This document shows positions 1 through 9,629 of a stretch of 64,000 nucleotides of DNA, piece after piece. Position 1 is the stretch's first letter; each line of letters begins with the position of its first letter. Source of the DNA: Podarcis raffonei (taxonomy: Eukaryota > Chordata > Lepidosauria > Squamata > Lacertidae). The translations under genes and the position numbers were made by a program. The stretch covers positions 18,509,523 through 18,573,522 of the forward strand of contig NC_070604.1 in NCBI RefSeq assembly GCF_027172205.1, written 5' to 3'. The notes under the pieces were generated by a model that saw only the letters and a list, made by a program, of their open reading frames with translations, made no database searches and was not told where the DNA came from.

Positions 1-3000
1 TATTACGATTATCGGCACCTGCTTCTTTCGTTTCTGAAAACAAAAGCACATATAAAATGGTGAAATATCATTGGAGAACCGTGCAGAACAATAGTCTTAT
101 TAGAGCTATTTTTAAAGCCATAAAAGCTGGGGTTCCAAAACTGGCAGCCACAGTTTCCCAGTCGGGACAAAACAGGAAACTATGGTTAGTTAAGAGTCTT
201 CCTGCTTTGATTCTTCACATCATAAAGGGACAAGATTGAGGTTCAATATATCTTGGCTTATTAAGATGAATTATTCCCACTGGAATAAGGTCATTCAGTT
301 CTCTAAGTCGGAGCCTGTGACTTGGAAAATGCTGGGCCACTGTGTTGCGGACATTACCTCCAGACAGTTCCCAAGCGTTCATAATCTTTTATCAGACAAC
401 TAGTTTACTTCCTCCTGGCCATTTCAGCTTGAAGTGTAGCTGGACTGGTGCCTCCCCCTCACTTTTGCCTAACAGCAGAGTTGAATCAATGCTGACTCTA
501 TACAGTGGTACTTTGGGTTACAGACGCTTCAGGTTACAGACACTTCAGGTTACAGACTCCGCTAACCCAGAAATAGTACCTCGGGTTAAGTACTTTGTTT
601 CAGGATGAGAACAGAAATTGCACAGTGGTGGCGCGGTGGCAGCAGGAGGCCCCATTAGCTAAAGTGGTACCTCAGGTTAAGAACAGTTTCAGGTTAAGAA
701 CGGACCTCCAGAACAAATTAAGTTCTTAACCCGAGGTACCCCTGTACTATACAAATATTAAAAAGAAAACAAAATAGCCCTCTCTGAAAGCTTAACATTT
801 AATTCAAGCAGATAAACTCTGCCCTCACCCTGCAAAGGCTACACGTTGGTCAGACGTGCCAAAACTATTACGCAGAACTGTAAGGTAAAGGTAAAGGTAC
901 CCCTGCCCGTACGGGCCAGTCTTGACAGACTGTAGGGTTGTGCGCCCGGAGACACTTCCGAGTCACGTGGCCAGCGTGACATCGCTGCTCTGGCGAGCCA
1001 GAGCCGCACACGGAAACGCCGTTTACCTTCCCGCTAGTAAGCGGTCCCTATTTATCTACTTGCACCCGGGGGTGCTTTCAAACTGCTAGGTTGGCAGGCG
1101 CTGGGATCGAGCAACGGGAGTGCACCCCGCCGCGGGGATTCGAACCGCCGACCTTTCGATCGGCAAGCCCTAGGCGCTGAGGCTTTTACCCACAGCGCCA
1201 CCCGCGTCCCACGCAGAACTGCAGAACTGTACATACAATTTTTACGCCACAAAGCTATTTGCAGCTTTTCTCTTACCTGTGGCAGCCTCTTGCACCCTGT
1301 TCTTTGGCTGAAGGGTCCCGCCGCTGGTCACTTCAAACATTGTTCCATAGATATGCCCAATAGCATTATCCAGACAGAACCACTGTTTTTCAAATACGAT
1401 TTTCCTAAGAAGAAACAAATGATTTGGGATAGGAACCTCCAAAAGCAATCAAAAACTAAGTAGATGTGACATGCAACACACTCAAGTACAGATTAAAATG
1501 TACCGTATTTTTCTGTGTAGAAGACGATATAGTGGTACCTCAGGTTACATACGCTTCAGGTTACATACGCTTCAGGTTACAGACTCTGCTAACCCAGAAA
1601 TATTACCTCGGGTTAAGTACTTCGCTTCAGGATGAGAACAGAAATTGTGCTCCGGCAGAGCGGCAGCAGCAGGAGGCCCCATTAGCTAAAGTGGTGCTTC
1701 AGGTTAAGCACAGTTTCAGGTTAAGAACGGATCTCCGGAATGAATTAAGTACTTAACCCGAGCTACCACTGTATTTTATTATTAGAAATAATAGGCAAAA
1801 TCTGTGGGTTGCCTTATACACCGATAGCAGAGGGGGTGCGGGCGACTGGTGTCAGCAGGCAGTATGAGACTGGCAGTGGTGATTGTTTGCTCTGGCAAGG
1901 CCTGCTGCTGTTTGGCTGAGACTGTGGCAGCAGATTTACGGCATCGTCGAGGCGTGCAATCGTCTGTGTTTGCGTCGAGTGTAGAGGTGGGCTTTGGGCA
2001 GTGAGCGTGCAGACAATTGGTGGCTGCGGCAATGTGTGTGATTTGCAGTGCCGGGCAGGCTGTTTTGCTCAAAAACTGGGCAATTCCTACCCCCCCACCC
2101 CAAAGCTCTACAACTCTGGGCAATTTTAGGCCCCCCTCCAATTTTTTTTCCTGTCCAAAAAATAGGGGCCCTCTTATACATAGGGGTGTGTTATACAAAG
2201 GAAAAATATGGTAAGCAGACGGTTATAGTGTGAATAGCTTCTTGCGGGCATCTGGATGTATTTCCTGAACTATGCAAGATTAGCAGTTTCGACATGCCTT
2301 CATAGGAGCAAAACAGTTAATTTAGTTTCATTTTCCAGTCTATTAGTAGTTGGTTAAGCCTGGGAAGGAACCAGAAGAAGCCAGCAAACCTCAAACAGCC
2401 TCAGCTCTGCCTCTGACTTGCAATACTAATTAAGTACTTAATTTGTTCCGGAGGTCTGTTCTTAACCTGAAACTGTTTTTAACCTGAAGCACCACTTTAG
2501 CTAATGGGGCCTCCAGCTGCCACCGCACCGCCGGAGCACAATTTCTGTTCTCATCCTGAAGCAAAGTTCTTAACCCGAGGTACTATTTCTGGGTTAGCGG
2601 AGTCTGTAACCTGAAGCGTCTGTAACCTGAAGCGTATGTAACCCGAGGTACCACTGTACTGGTGCATATTGCAGAGCTGTCATATACCGTAGATGACTTC
2701 CACCACTAGTAGACACAACTTGTACAATTGAGAATAAAGCTTGTATTGGTATTGGCACTTTTTTAAAAGAAGAATTTCTCTTTTTAGAAATACAGTGGTA
2801 CCTCAGGTTAAGTACTTAATTCGTTCCGGAGGTCCGTTCTTAACCTGAAACTGTTCTTAACCTGAAGCACCACTTTAGCTAAGGGGTTGGCCTGCTTTTT
2901 CTATGGTAACTGATGGCAGATTAAGACATGCACCACCATCAGGAAATGAGCACATGAATAAACCACGGGTGCTGCGGCTGATGTTATTAGGTAGGCCCCG

Positions 3001-5485
3001 CAATACTGCTGCCAGAAAATATACAACCGGGGGGACAGGGGGGGCGGCGGAAAAAAGTGGCATGTAGGTTTGCTTTAGAGGTTCCCTTTCTCTGTTCCAT
3101 GGCCTGTAGCTGCTAGCTAGAGTGGAGCTCTAAAACCCAGGGGAAAGGAATGGATGAAATTTAAAGACTATTTAGCTAAATATGCTAAGATAACTAAAAT
3201 AGAAATACTTGCAAGTATCAGATTGGCTTAGGATTTAAATATGTGATGTTATAAAATAATATGTTTAAAGTTAATATGAAAAGGAAGAAAGAAGTTAAAT
3301 GACTAAGTAAATCTCCTTAGAAATTAGTTTTGGAAAACTCTTACAATGATATACATTGAAATTCAGCCAGGGGGATTTGAGGAAGTCACTTAACAATGTT
3401 AATAATAGTGGAATAATTAAAGATAGCATTTATGTTTGTTTGTTTGTTTATAAATTCGGAAAATCAATAATTTTTTTTTGGTGGGGGGGGGGGAATTAAA
3501 AATAAAACCCAGGGGAAACGCAATGCCAGACACGCCTGAGACTCTTAAACCTCAAGGGTGGCAAGTTCATGCCGCAGGTTGGGCAAAAGATTCCTGTGTG
3601 GCAGGGGGTCCCTGGGGACCCCCCCAAAGAACTCCTGCTTGGCAGGGGGTTGGTCTAGATCAGGGGTCAGCAAATTTTTTCAGCAGGGGGCTGGTCCACT
3701 ATTCCTCAGACATTGTGGGGGGCCAGACTATATTTTGAAGGGAGAAAAAATGAAAGAATTCCAATGCCCCACAAATAACCCAGAGATGCATTTTAAATAA
3801 AAGCACACATTCTACTCATGTGAAAACACCAGGAAGGCCCCACAAATAACCCAGAGATGCATTTTAAATAAAAGGACACATTCTACTCATGTGAAAACAC
3901 CAGGCAGGCCCCACAAATAACCCAGAGATGCATTTTAAATAAAAGGACACATTCTACTCATGTGAAAACACCAGGAAGGCCCCACAAATAACCCAGAGAT
4001 GCATTTTAAATACGAGGATACATTCTACTCATGTAAAAACACACTAATTCCCGGACTATCTGTGGGCTGGATTTCGAAGGCAATTGGACTGGATCCGGCC
4101 CCCGGGCCTTAGTTTGCCTACCCATGGTCTAGATGACCCATGGGACCCCTCTCAAGGAACTCCTGCATGGCGGGGGTTGGCCTAGATGACCCTATAAAAA
4201 GGTAAAGGGACCCCTGACCATTAGGTCCAGTTGTGGCTGACTCTGGGGTTGCGGCGCTCATCTCGCTTTACTGGCCGAGGGAGCCGGCGTACAGCTTCCA
4301 GGTCTCTTGACCAGCATGACTGAGCCGCTTCTGGCAAACCAGAACAGCACACGGAAACACCATTTACCTTCCCGCCGGAGTGGTACCTATTTATCTACTT
4401 GCACTTTGATGTGCTTTCGAACTGCTAGGTTGGCAGGAGCCCCATGGTCCCCCCCCCAAGACTCCTGCGTGGCAGGGGGCTGGCTTAGATGACCCCATGG
4501 TCCCCCCAAAAGACTCCTGCGTGGTAGGGGGCTGGCCTAGATGACCCCATGCTCCCCCAAAAAGACTCCTGCGTGGCAGGGGGCTGGCCTAGATGACCCC
4601 ATGGTCCACAGTCCCTCAGACCTTGTGGGGGGCTGAACTATATTTTGAAGGGGAAAAAATGAACGAATTCCTATGCCCCACAAACAACCCAGAGATGCAT
4701 TTTAAATAAAAGCACACATTCTACTCATTTGAAAACATGCTGATTCCCGGACTGCCTGTGGGCCGGATTTCGAAGGCAATTGGGGTGGATCTGGCCCCCG
4801 GGCCTCAGTTTGCCTACTAAGTTTGCCTATGGGTCTAGATGACCCATGAGACCCCTCCCAAGGAACTCCTGCATGGCAAGGGGTTGGACTAGATGACCCC
4901 ATGGTCCCCCCCAAAGACTCCTGCATGGCGGGGGCTGGGCTAGATGACCCCATGATCCCCCCCAAAGACTCCTGCATGGCGGGGGCTGGGCTAGATGACC
5001 CCATGATCCCCCCCAAAGACTCCTGCGTGGCAGGGGGGCTGGCCTAGATGACCCCATGGCCCCCCCCAAAGACTCCTGTCCTGAGTGGCAGAGGGCTGGC
5101 CTAGATGACCCCATGGTCCCCCCTAAAAGACTCCTGCGTGGCAGGGGGTTGGCCTAGATGACCCCATGGTCCCCCCCAAAGACTCCTGCGTGGCGGGGGC
5201 TGGCCTAGATGACCGCACGGTCCCCCCAAAGACTCCTGCGTGGCAGGGGGCTGGCCTAGATGACCCCCGGGTGCCCCTCCACCCCCCGATCCCGTGGTTT
5301 CTCAGCCTCCGGAGGTGCCCCCGGCTCCCCACGTGTTTCAAGCGAGAGAGGGTCGCGGGGGGACCCCGCCGCCCTCACCTCCGCCTGGCCACCGCCACCG
5401 CCTTGAAGACCTCGTCGCGCTTGAGGACGGCGAAGTCCCCCTCGCGGATCACGCCGGGCGAAGCCGGCTCCGGACTCCCCTCCAT
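1..5485 (-). CDS. TRMT6: TRMT6, tRNA m1A58 methyltransferase non-catalytic subunit, exons 1-3 (partial)
   Basis: TRMT6 pairs with catalytic TRMT61A to methylate adenosine 58 in the T loop of tRNAs. Three minus-strand exons are visible: exon 1 5485-5379, exon 2 1404-1277, and the start of exon 3 33-1, cut by the window edge. Exon 1 begins MEGSPEP and reaches EGDFAVLKRDEVFKAV, close to the human N-terminus. Exon 2 carries the family stretch FEKQWFCLDNAIGH and ends in the QPK region. Exon 3 opens TKEAGADNRN, as in human. Donors (GTGAGG, GTAAGT-like GTAAGA) and AG acceptors fit, and phases agree: exon 1 leaves AG to complete Arg, exon 2 leaves G to complete Glu. ATG 5485 is chosen because it aligns with the human start; an open frame continues upstream without homology. 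Intron 1 (3.97 kb) is full of repeats. The rest of the gene lies left of the window. Confidence 0.93.
503..744 (-). mobile_element. TA-flanked MITE, GGTACC family
   Basis: The termini are CAGTGGTACY-like in inverted orientation and a TA flanks each side (501-502, 745-746). This is one of at least 14 copies here of a roughly 225-240 bp nonautonomous element of Tc1/mariner-pogo type (inferred from the TA target). It lies in TRMT6 intron 2. Plus orientation of the family is taken as the end that reads GTTAAGTACTTAATTCG. Confidence 0.75.
881..1210 (-). mobile_element. tRNA-derived squamate SINE (Sauria/ACA-like)
   Basis: The tRNA-like head with the B-box region GGTTCGAATCC reads on the minus strand and the CCTTTACCTTTA tail lies at the left. 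An 11-bp target duplication ACGCAGAACTG flanks it (870-880 and 1211-1221). It belongs to the GTGGGTAAAAGCCTCAGCG subfamily. Confidence 0.85.
1503..2211. mobile_element. TA-flanked MITE with a nested GGTACC MITE
   Basis: Terminal sequences CCGTATTTTTC and GGAAAAATATGG are inverted and TA flanks both ends (1501-1502, 2212-2213). A GGTACC MITE sits inside at 1531-1771. The interior resembles the larger element at 26.0-27.3 kb. It lies in TRMT6 intron 1. Confidence 0.6.
1531..1771 (-). mobile_element. GGTACC-family MITE (nested)
   Basis: AGTGGTACCTCAGG at the left and ACCACTG at the right mark a full-length copy inserted in the element 1503-2211, so it is younger than its host. Confidence 0.75.
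2429..2656 (+). mobile_element. GGTACC-family MITE, left end missing
   Basis: It begins inside the family consensus at TAAGTACTTAAT and ends with GGTACCACTG followed by TA. The terminal left ~18 bp are absent. Confidence 0.7.
2793..2886 (+). mobile_element. GGTACC-family MITE, left fragment
   Basis: TA then CAGTGGTACCTCAGGTTAAG opens a copy that breaks off near CACTTTAGCTAA. Confidence 0.65.
2887..3470. other. AT-rich intronic DNA, nothing recognised
   Basis: TRMT6 intron 1. No gene, RNA or repeat family was recognised apart from a short TGTT microsatellite near 3434-3449. Confidence 0.4.
3661..4126 (+). mobile_element. Nonautonomous hAT element with internal 71-bp tandem repeats
   Basis: The termini CAGGGGTCAGCAAA and TTTGCCTACCCATG are imperfect inverted repeats. 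A perfect 8-bp target duplication GTCTAGAT flanks it (3653-3660 and 4127-4134), diagnostic of hAT. Inside, four units of 71 bp begin at 3766, 3837, 3908 and 3979. Confidence 0.85.
4199..4440 (-). mobile_element. SINE (Sauria/ACA-like), tRNA head missing
   Basis: The element opens at the tail GGTAAAGGGACCCCTGACC and stops at CTAGGTTGGCAGGAGC, where minisatellite units resume. The tRNA-like part is lost. Confidence 0.75.
4615..4830 (+). mobile_element. Second hAT copy with a single internal unit
   Basis: It is related to 3661-4126 (GGACTGCCTGTGGGCCGG and ATTTTGAAGGGGAAAAAATG) but has only one copy of the 71-bp unit. Its left terminus is merged with the minisatellite. Confidence 0.6.
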
Positions 5486-5740
5486 GGCCACGCAAGCCAC
5501 GCCTCCTCCCTGCCTGCCTTCCGCCCCAAATCGGCCAAGGCGCCGGAACGGAAGCGGGAGCCTCGCCCCGCTCCCCTGTTTCCAATGGGGAAGCAGCGCG
5601 TCTCCGAAACGGGGGCGAGGAAAGAAGGCGAATCGGCAGAGCTCCTCCTCTCGCAAACCCGGGGAGGGAGTCTCAAAGGCGAGCTCCCGTTTCAAATGCC
5701 CTGAAAATCTGCAGTAACAGCAATTCTGTTCCTAGCTATG
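5280..5740. promoter_or_regulatory. CpG-rich TRMT6 promoter / first-exon region
   Basis: GC- and CpG-rich sequence surrounds TRMT6 exon 1 and continues about 200 bp upstream of the ATG, stopping abruptly near 5.7 kb where AT-rich DNA and a hAT element begin. This is the expected CpG-island promoter. In mammals TRMT6 and MCM8 share a short bidirectional promoter, so part of the MCM8 control region may once have lain here. The start site is inferred only. Confidence 0.6.
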
Positions 5741-5837
5741 GGCGTCACGTGTATTTTATGCAATGAAAATGGGCATCACGTGTATTTTATGCAATGAAAA
5801 TGGAACATGATGGAATGAGGGCGCGGAGGGGATGTAC

Positions 5838-6778
5838 CATAGCTGTCAACTTACAAAGTTGAAAATAAGGAATCAGCAGCCAAAATAAGGGATTTTGCTT
5901 AGCTTACACATGAATCCGGCATTGATGGAGCCATGCTGTGGCTGCGACTGACTGTGTTTTGCAGGGGGTTGGACTAGATGATCCTAAGGGTCTACAACTC
6001 CCACCAAAGAAGAGGGGCAGACAAAACTGATGAACGACGTCGAGATGGCAAAGCTTACAGGCAGAATTAGAAACCAGGAAGAGGACCTCTTTAATAAAGA
6101 ATGTTTATAATTTATTGGAAAAGCTATTGTAAAGAGTTACATACATTGGTAGGATTGACAGAAAACGTGTAGTAAAAATTTGAACTATGGATGGACAAAT
6201 GATTTATAAAAATAGAGACATGAAAGGGATGCAGAGGGGGAAATCACTACATTAAGGTGCTGCGCTGGTTGGAGGGTATGCTAAGCAGCACGTCGGGGCT
6301 GCTGTTGTCCTGGGGCAAGGAGTTCCATCGGCCCTTCCCCGCCCAAGAGAGAGGCAGGGAGGGAGAGTGACTCTCGCCCACGCCGCCCACGAGCCCGGTG
6401 TGAGGCGGTTGCGGAGCCGCTGCGGCCGCTGAAGCACCGCCCTTCTGCATCCCTCCCCATCCCCTCCTCTTCCTCCTCCCTCAGGCCACTGCCGCTGCCT
6501 CCGGCTTCCCCTGGCAGCGTGGCGGAAGTCTCGCAAGAGAGGGGCTGCCTGCCCGCCCGCTGCCACCCGTCTCCTCACGATGCACCCCTGAGGGGGGAAA
6601 GGGAGAGGCACACTCTCGCTCTCTCAAGGCGGAGGACCCCAAGCCGCTGCTTCCCTCCTGAGCCGGGCGAGCATGAAACCTGGGAAATTTAAGGGACATC
6701 ATCAATAAGGGACAGCAGCGGGACACGGCGCTGGGATAAGGGAGTTTCCCGCCAAATAAGGGACGGTTGACAGCTATG
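5838..6778. mobile_element. Nonautonomous hAT-like element, 941 bp
   Basis: Inverted termini CATAGCTGTCAAC / GTTGACAGCTATG are perfect over 13 bp. The flanks GGATGTAC (5830-5837) and GGGTGTAC (6779-6786) form an 8-bp target duplication with one mismatch. A CR1 3' fragment lies inside at about 5955-6002. No transposase is visible. It sits between TRMT6 and MCM8. Confidence 0.75.
5955..6002 (+). mobile_element. CR1 3'-end fragment
   Basis: GCAGGGGGTTGGACTAGATG followed by the degraded CR1 tail. It lies inside the hAT element 5838-6778. Confidence 0.5.
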
Positions 6779-6840
6779 GGGTGTACGCCTGAACGGCACT
6801 TAGCTCTTTTATTTTTTAGTTGCTCTTTTGTTAATGCTGC

Positions 6841-6880
6841 TCTTTTGTTGTTGTTTAGTCGTGTCCAACTCTTTGTGATA
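6841..6880 (-). mobile_element. BovB (RTE) LINE 3' end fragment
   Basis: TGTTGTTGTTTAGTCGTGTC is the reverse complement of the BovB 3' end. It is a short remnant. Confidence 0.5.
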
Positions 6881-6884
6881 TTAT

Positions 6885-7085
6885 TATTATTAATTTTATT
6901 ATTTATACCCCGCCCATCTGGCTGGGTTTCCCCAGCCACTCTGGGCGGCTTCCAATAAAACACTAAAATACAATAACCTATTAAACATTAAAAGCTTCCC
7001 TAAACAGGGCTGCCTTCAGATGTCTTCTAAAAGTTTGGTAGTTGTTTTTCTCTTTGACATCTGGTGGGAGGGCGTTCCACAGGGC
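6885..7085 (-). mobile_element. L2/CR1-clade LINE 3' end
   Basis: The CCCGCCCATCTGGCTGGG and CATCTGGTGGGAGGGCG segments match the 3' part of the longer L2-like copy at 28.9-29.9 kb, on the same strand, with an ATT-rich tail at the left. Confidence 0.75.
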
Positions 7086-7086
7086 G

Positions 7087-7695
7087 GGTGGATTGTAGTA
7101 AAATTAAAAATGTTTGGGAAATGATATACAATGAGTTGAAGAAAATGTTCCAACTAACGTTTGTAAAAAAGCCTGAAGCCTTTTTGTTAGGAATTGCAGG
7201 AAAAGACCTGCCAAGGAAATTAAAAAACATTTTCATGTATTCGACAACGGCGGCAAGAGTCTTAATAGCACAAGGATGGAAGAATGAGGAAATCCCGACT
7301 AAAGAACTGTGGCAAGAGAAATTGATGAACTATGCAGAATTGGTGAAATTGACACATAAACTACGTCACAAGGATAACTGTGATTTTAAAGAAGAATTGG
7401 AACCTTTTACGAAGTATTTAAAGAAGTAACAAAATGAACTGGATTCCTTGGCAGGTTTTGAATAAACACAATTTTTTTATTGGTAACATATACTGTAGAT
7501 AGATAAATTGAGGATCTTTGCAATTTTATAACATGCAGAGAATAACATGTGCTGAGAAACCAAGAGGAGCTGAGGGAAGTCTGGGGTGGGGGAGTTAGAG
7601 GGTGGGTTTTTTCATTTTTAGGGGGGGAGGGAAAAAGGGGGGAATGTGGATAATGTATTTTTGATAAATTGGTATGTTGAAATCCCTAATAATTT
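7087..7695 (+). mobile_element. L1-type LINE ORF2 C-terminus and 3' end
   Basis: An open stretch to 7429 encodes IKNVWEMIYNELKK, then FMYSTTAARVLIAQGWKNEE, then a basic end at KKYLKK-like TKYLKK. This is the pattern of L1 ORF2 tails (compare WTCKRVKEYWEMIHDEL at 25.1 kb). It is a 5'-truncated fossil. Confidence 0.65.
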
Positions 7696-7704
7696 TTTTT
7701 AAAA

Positions 7705-7803
7705 AAATATTTGTGGGGCATAGGAATTCGTTCATTATTTTTCAAACTATAGTCCCCCCGCCCCTGGTCTGAGGGACAGCAGACCAGCCACCTGCTGAAA
7801 AAG
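7705..7803 (-). mobile_element. hAT fragment related to 3661-4126
   Basis: The reverse complement shows the CAGCAGGTGGCTGGTCTGC and ATGAACGAATTCCTATGCCC stretches of the hAT elements in TRMT6 intron 1. Confidence 0.5.
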
Positions 7804-7990
7804 TGTGATGACCCTTCCTAAATCTAGCCAAGAAACCCTGTGTTGTAAAATGTTGTCCCCATGGCATGCAGTACATGGGGCACGGGCACGCACACATTTT
7901 TAAAATGCCCCACCAACGCCAGTGCAACCCATTTCTTGCAAACTGTGCAATTTGGGTTTTCTTTTTTAAGCAAAGTACAACGAACCACAT

Positions 7991-8353
7991 GGGACGCGGG
8001 TGGCGCTGTGGGTAAAAGCCTCAGCGCCTAGGACTTGCCGATCGAAAGGTCGGCGGTTCGAATCCCCGCGGCGGGGTGCGCTCCCATTGCTCGGTCCCAG
8101 CGCCTGCCAACCTAGCAGTTCGAAAGCACCCCCGGGTGCAAGTAGATAAATAGGGACCGCTTACTAGCGGGAAGGTAAACAGCGTTCCGTGTGCTGCGCT
8201 GGCTCGCCAGATGCAGCTTGTCACGCTGGCCACGTGACCCGGAGGTGTCTGCGGACAGCGCTGGCTCCCGGCCTCTAGAGTGAGATGAGCGCACAACCCC
8301 AGAGTCTGTCAAGACTGGCCCGTATAGGCAGGGGTACCTTTACCTTTACCTTA
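7991..8353 (+). mobile_element. tRNA-derived SINE (Sauria/ACA-like)
   Basis: Full-length copy with a tRNA-like head, GGTTCGAATCCCCGC box B region and a TACCTTTACCTT tail. Flanks ACAACGAACCAC and ACAACAAACCAC form a target duplication with one change. Confidence 0.85.
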
Positions 8354-8458
8354 CAACAAACCACGCCAAATAGGAATGGGACTTAAGAGCAGCAGGTCCC
8401 CCATCTCTTTGCTTCTGCAGTCTGCCCTCCCCCTACCGTTCCCCTCGCCCGATTTCCT

Positions 8459-8645
8459 GGGTTACATACGCTTCAGGTTACAGACTCTGCTAACCCAGAA
8501 ATAGTGCTTCAGGATAAGAACAGAAATCGTGCTCCAGCGGCAGCAGGAGGCCCCATTAGCTAAAGTGGTGCTTCAGGTTAAGAACAGTTTCAGGTTAAGA
8601 ACGGACCTCCGGAACGAATTAAGTACTTAACCAGAGGTACCACTG
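8459..8645 (-). mobile_element. GGTACC-family MITE, one end missing
   Basis: GGTTACATACGCTTCAGG to AGAGGTACCACTG. The left terminus is absent exactly at the boundary of duplicated unit A. Confidence 0.7.
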
Positions 8646-8770
8646 TATATGCAGTTATGAACATTTACTATATATATAAAAGACCTTAATTTTTTTATTT
8701 CCCTAGCCAAGAAACCCTGTTTTGTAAAAGGTTGAACCCATGGCGACCCATTCAATTTGGATTTTCTGAC

Positions 8771-8985
8771 TCCCTCCCTCGGCAATCTTCGTGGAGCTCT
8801 GGCCCAATGGTGGCCAGTGGCTTGCATTTAATTAATTTTATAATGAATGATTTTAGCGTGTTGTTTGTGTTGTACTTTTGTATTGTTTTATTGTTGTTAG
8901 CCGCCCTGAGCCCGGCTTCGGCTGGGGAGGGCGGGATATAAATAAAATTTATTATTATTATAATTATAATTATTATTATTATTAT
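8771..8985 (+). mobile_element. L2/CR1-clade LINE 3' end with (ATT)n tail
   Basis: GCCGCCCTGAGCCCGGC followed by GGGCGGGATATAAATAAA and an ATT/TTA microsatellite is the classic L2-like tail. The 5' limit is the break in duplicated unit B. Confidence 0.65.
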
Positions 8986-9229
8986 CTTTTTTAAGCGAAG
9001 TAAAACGAGCCACGCCAAATAGGAATAGGACTTAAGAAAAGAGCAGCAAGTCCCCCATCTCTTTGCTTCTGCAGTCTCCCCTCCCCCTACTGTTCTCCTC
9101 GCCCCATTTCCCAGGGGGGTGAGAAGAGGCAAGAAATGCTGCCGCCCAGACGCAGCTCGGCTCCGGCCCTGCCCCTCCCTCCGTCGTTTCCTATGGGGCA
9201 AAGGCGTCTGAACTCAAGCTGCGCGCTGG

Positions 9230-9568
9230 TCTAGCGGCTGCCCCTGCGCGGGGAACCGGGAGCCCAGCCTCTGCCTCTTTCCCCCTTCCGCGCCAAGCAA
9301 AAGGGGTCTCTCCCTTTGGGGGCGCAGGCGCACAAGCCGTCTTCCTTTTGTTGACGTCTTTAGGGAAAGGGAGGCGGTTCCCATAGCAACCGGGCAGCCG
9401 CCTTTCACGGGCTTTCTAAAAGCCCGGCGCGTTGGGTGACGTAGAACCGGAGCGCGCGCCTTTCTTTAGCCTCCTGGCGACGAAAGTGAGGCGTCAAGCG
9501 CGCGCCAAAATTCGAAAAGCGGAAGCTGCCTGAGGGAAGAACGAGTGGACGGGCCGGAAAGGGGTTTG
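9230..9568 (+). promoter_or_regulatory. Candidate MCM8 promoter and noncoding first exon
   Basis: A second CpG-rich, mostly repeat-free block lies upstream of MCM8. It holds an RFX X-box-like site GTTCCCATAGCAAC at 9377-9390 and an E2F-like site GCGCCAAA (TTTGGCGC on the minus strand) at 9502-9509. A good donor, TTTG|GTGAGC, follows at 9568/9569; a second possible donor is GCAG|GTGGGT at 9618/9619. The next acceptor is TTTCAG at 11175 in front of the coding exon. I infer a noncoding exon 1 of roughly 9470-9568 spliced to 11176. No transcript evidence is available. Confidence 0.5.
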
Positions 9569-9629
9569 GTGAGCAGCTGCTGCTTTCAGCTCTGGGGTTG
9601 CCCCACACCAGGCGGCAGGTGGGTGTGGG

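Larger units (their letters stand above)
3560..5285. repeat. 51-bp minisatellite derived from a CR1 3' end
   Basis: Units reading AAGACTCCTGCGTGGCAG, then GGGGCTGGCCTAGATGACCC, then ATGGTCCCCCCC, recur with about 51-bp spacing (for example 4915, 4966, 5017, 5070, 5128, 5180, 5230). The wording is that of the squamate CR1 3' end, which single CR1 copies in the window also show (5955-6002, 10432-10500). The array is interrupted by a hAT element (3661-4126), a SINE (4199-4440) and a second hAT copy (about 4615-4830). It ends about 95 bp from TRMT6 exon 1. Confidence 0.75.
7824..9112 (+). repeat. Local tandem duplication upstream of MCM8
   Basis: Unit A (7824-8458) and unit B (8703-9112) share CTAGCCAAGAAACCCTGT, CAATTTGG(G/A)TTTTCT, TCTTTTTTAAGC(A/G)AAGTA, CACGCCAAATAGGAAT and CCCCCATCTCTTTGCTTCTG in the same order. 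Unit A is interrupted by a SINE (7991-8353), unit B by an L2-like 3' end (about 8771-8985). A GGTACC MITE lies at the junction. The duplication therefore predates those insertions. Confidence 0.75.

Noticed and set aside
57-239. 60-aa frame at the left edge
   Set aside because: It is in TRMT6 intron 2 on the opposite strand and has no family pattern.
3766-4049. Evenly spaced 71-bp repeats considered as a CRISPR-like array
   Set aside because: The whole unit repeats with no unique spacers, and the host is a vertebrate; it is a tandem repeat inside a hAT element.
4702-5341. Repetitive frame with GSSSPAPAMQESLGG-type repeats
   Set aside because: It is translation of the 51-bp minisatellite; the unit length is a multiple of three, so stops are avoided without coding.
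5256-5717. Frames of 106-183 aa around TRMT6 exon 1
   Set aside because: Only 5379-5485 on the minus strand matches TRMT6; the others are CpG-island shadows.
8021-8100. tRNA-like segments with GGTTCGAATCC boxes (here and in the other SINEs)
   Set aside because: They are heads of SINEs with SINE bodies and A/T-poor tails attached, not stand-alone tRNA genes.
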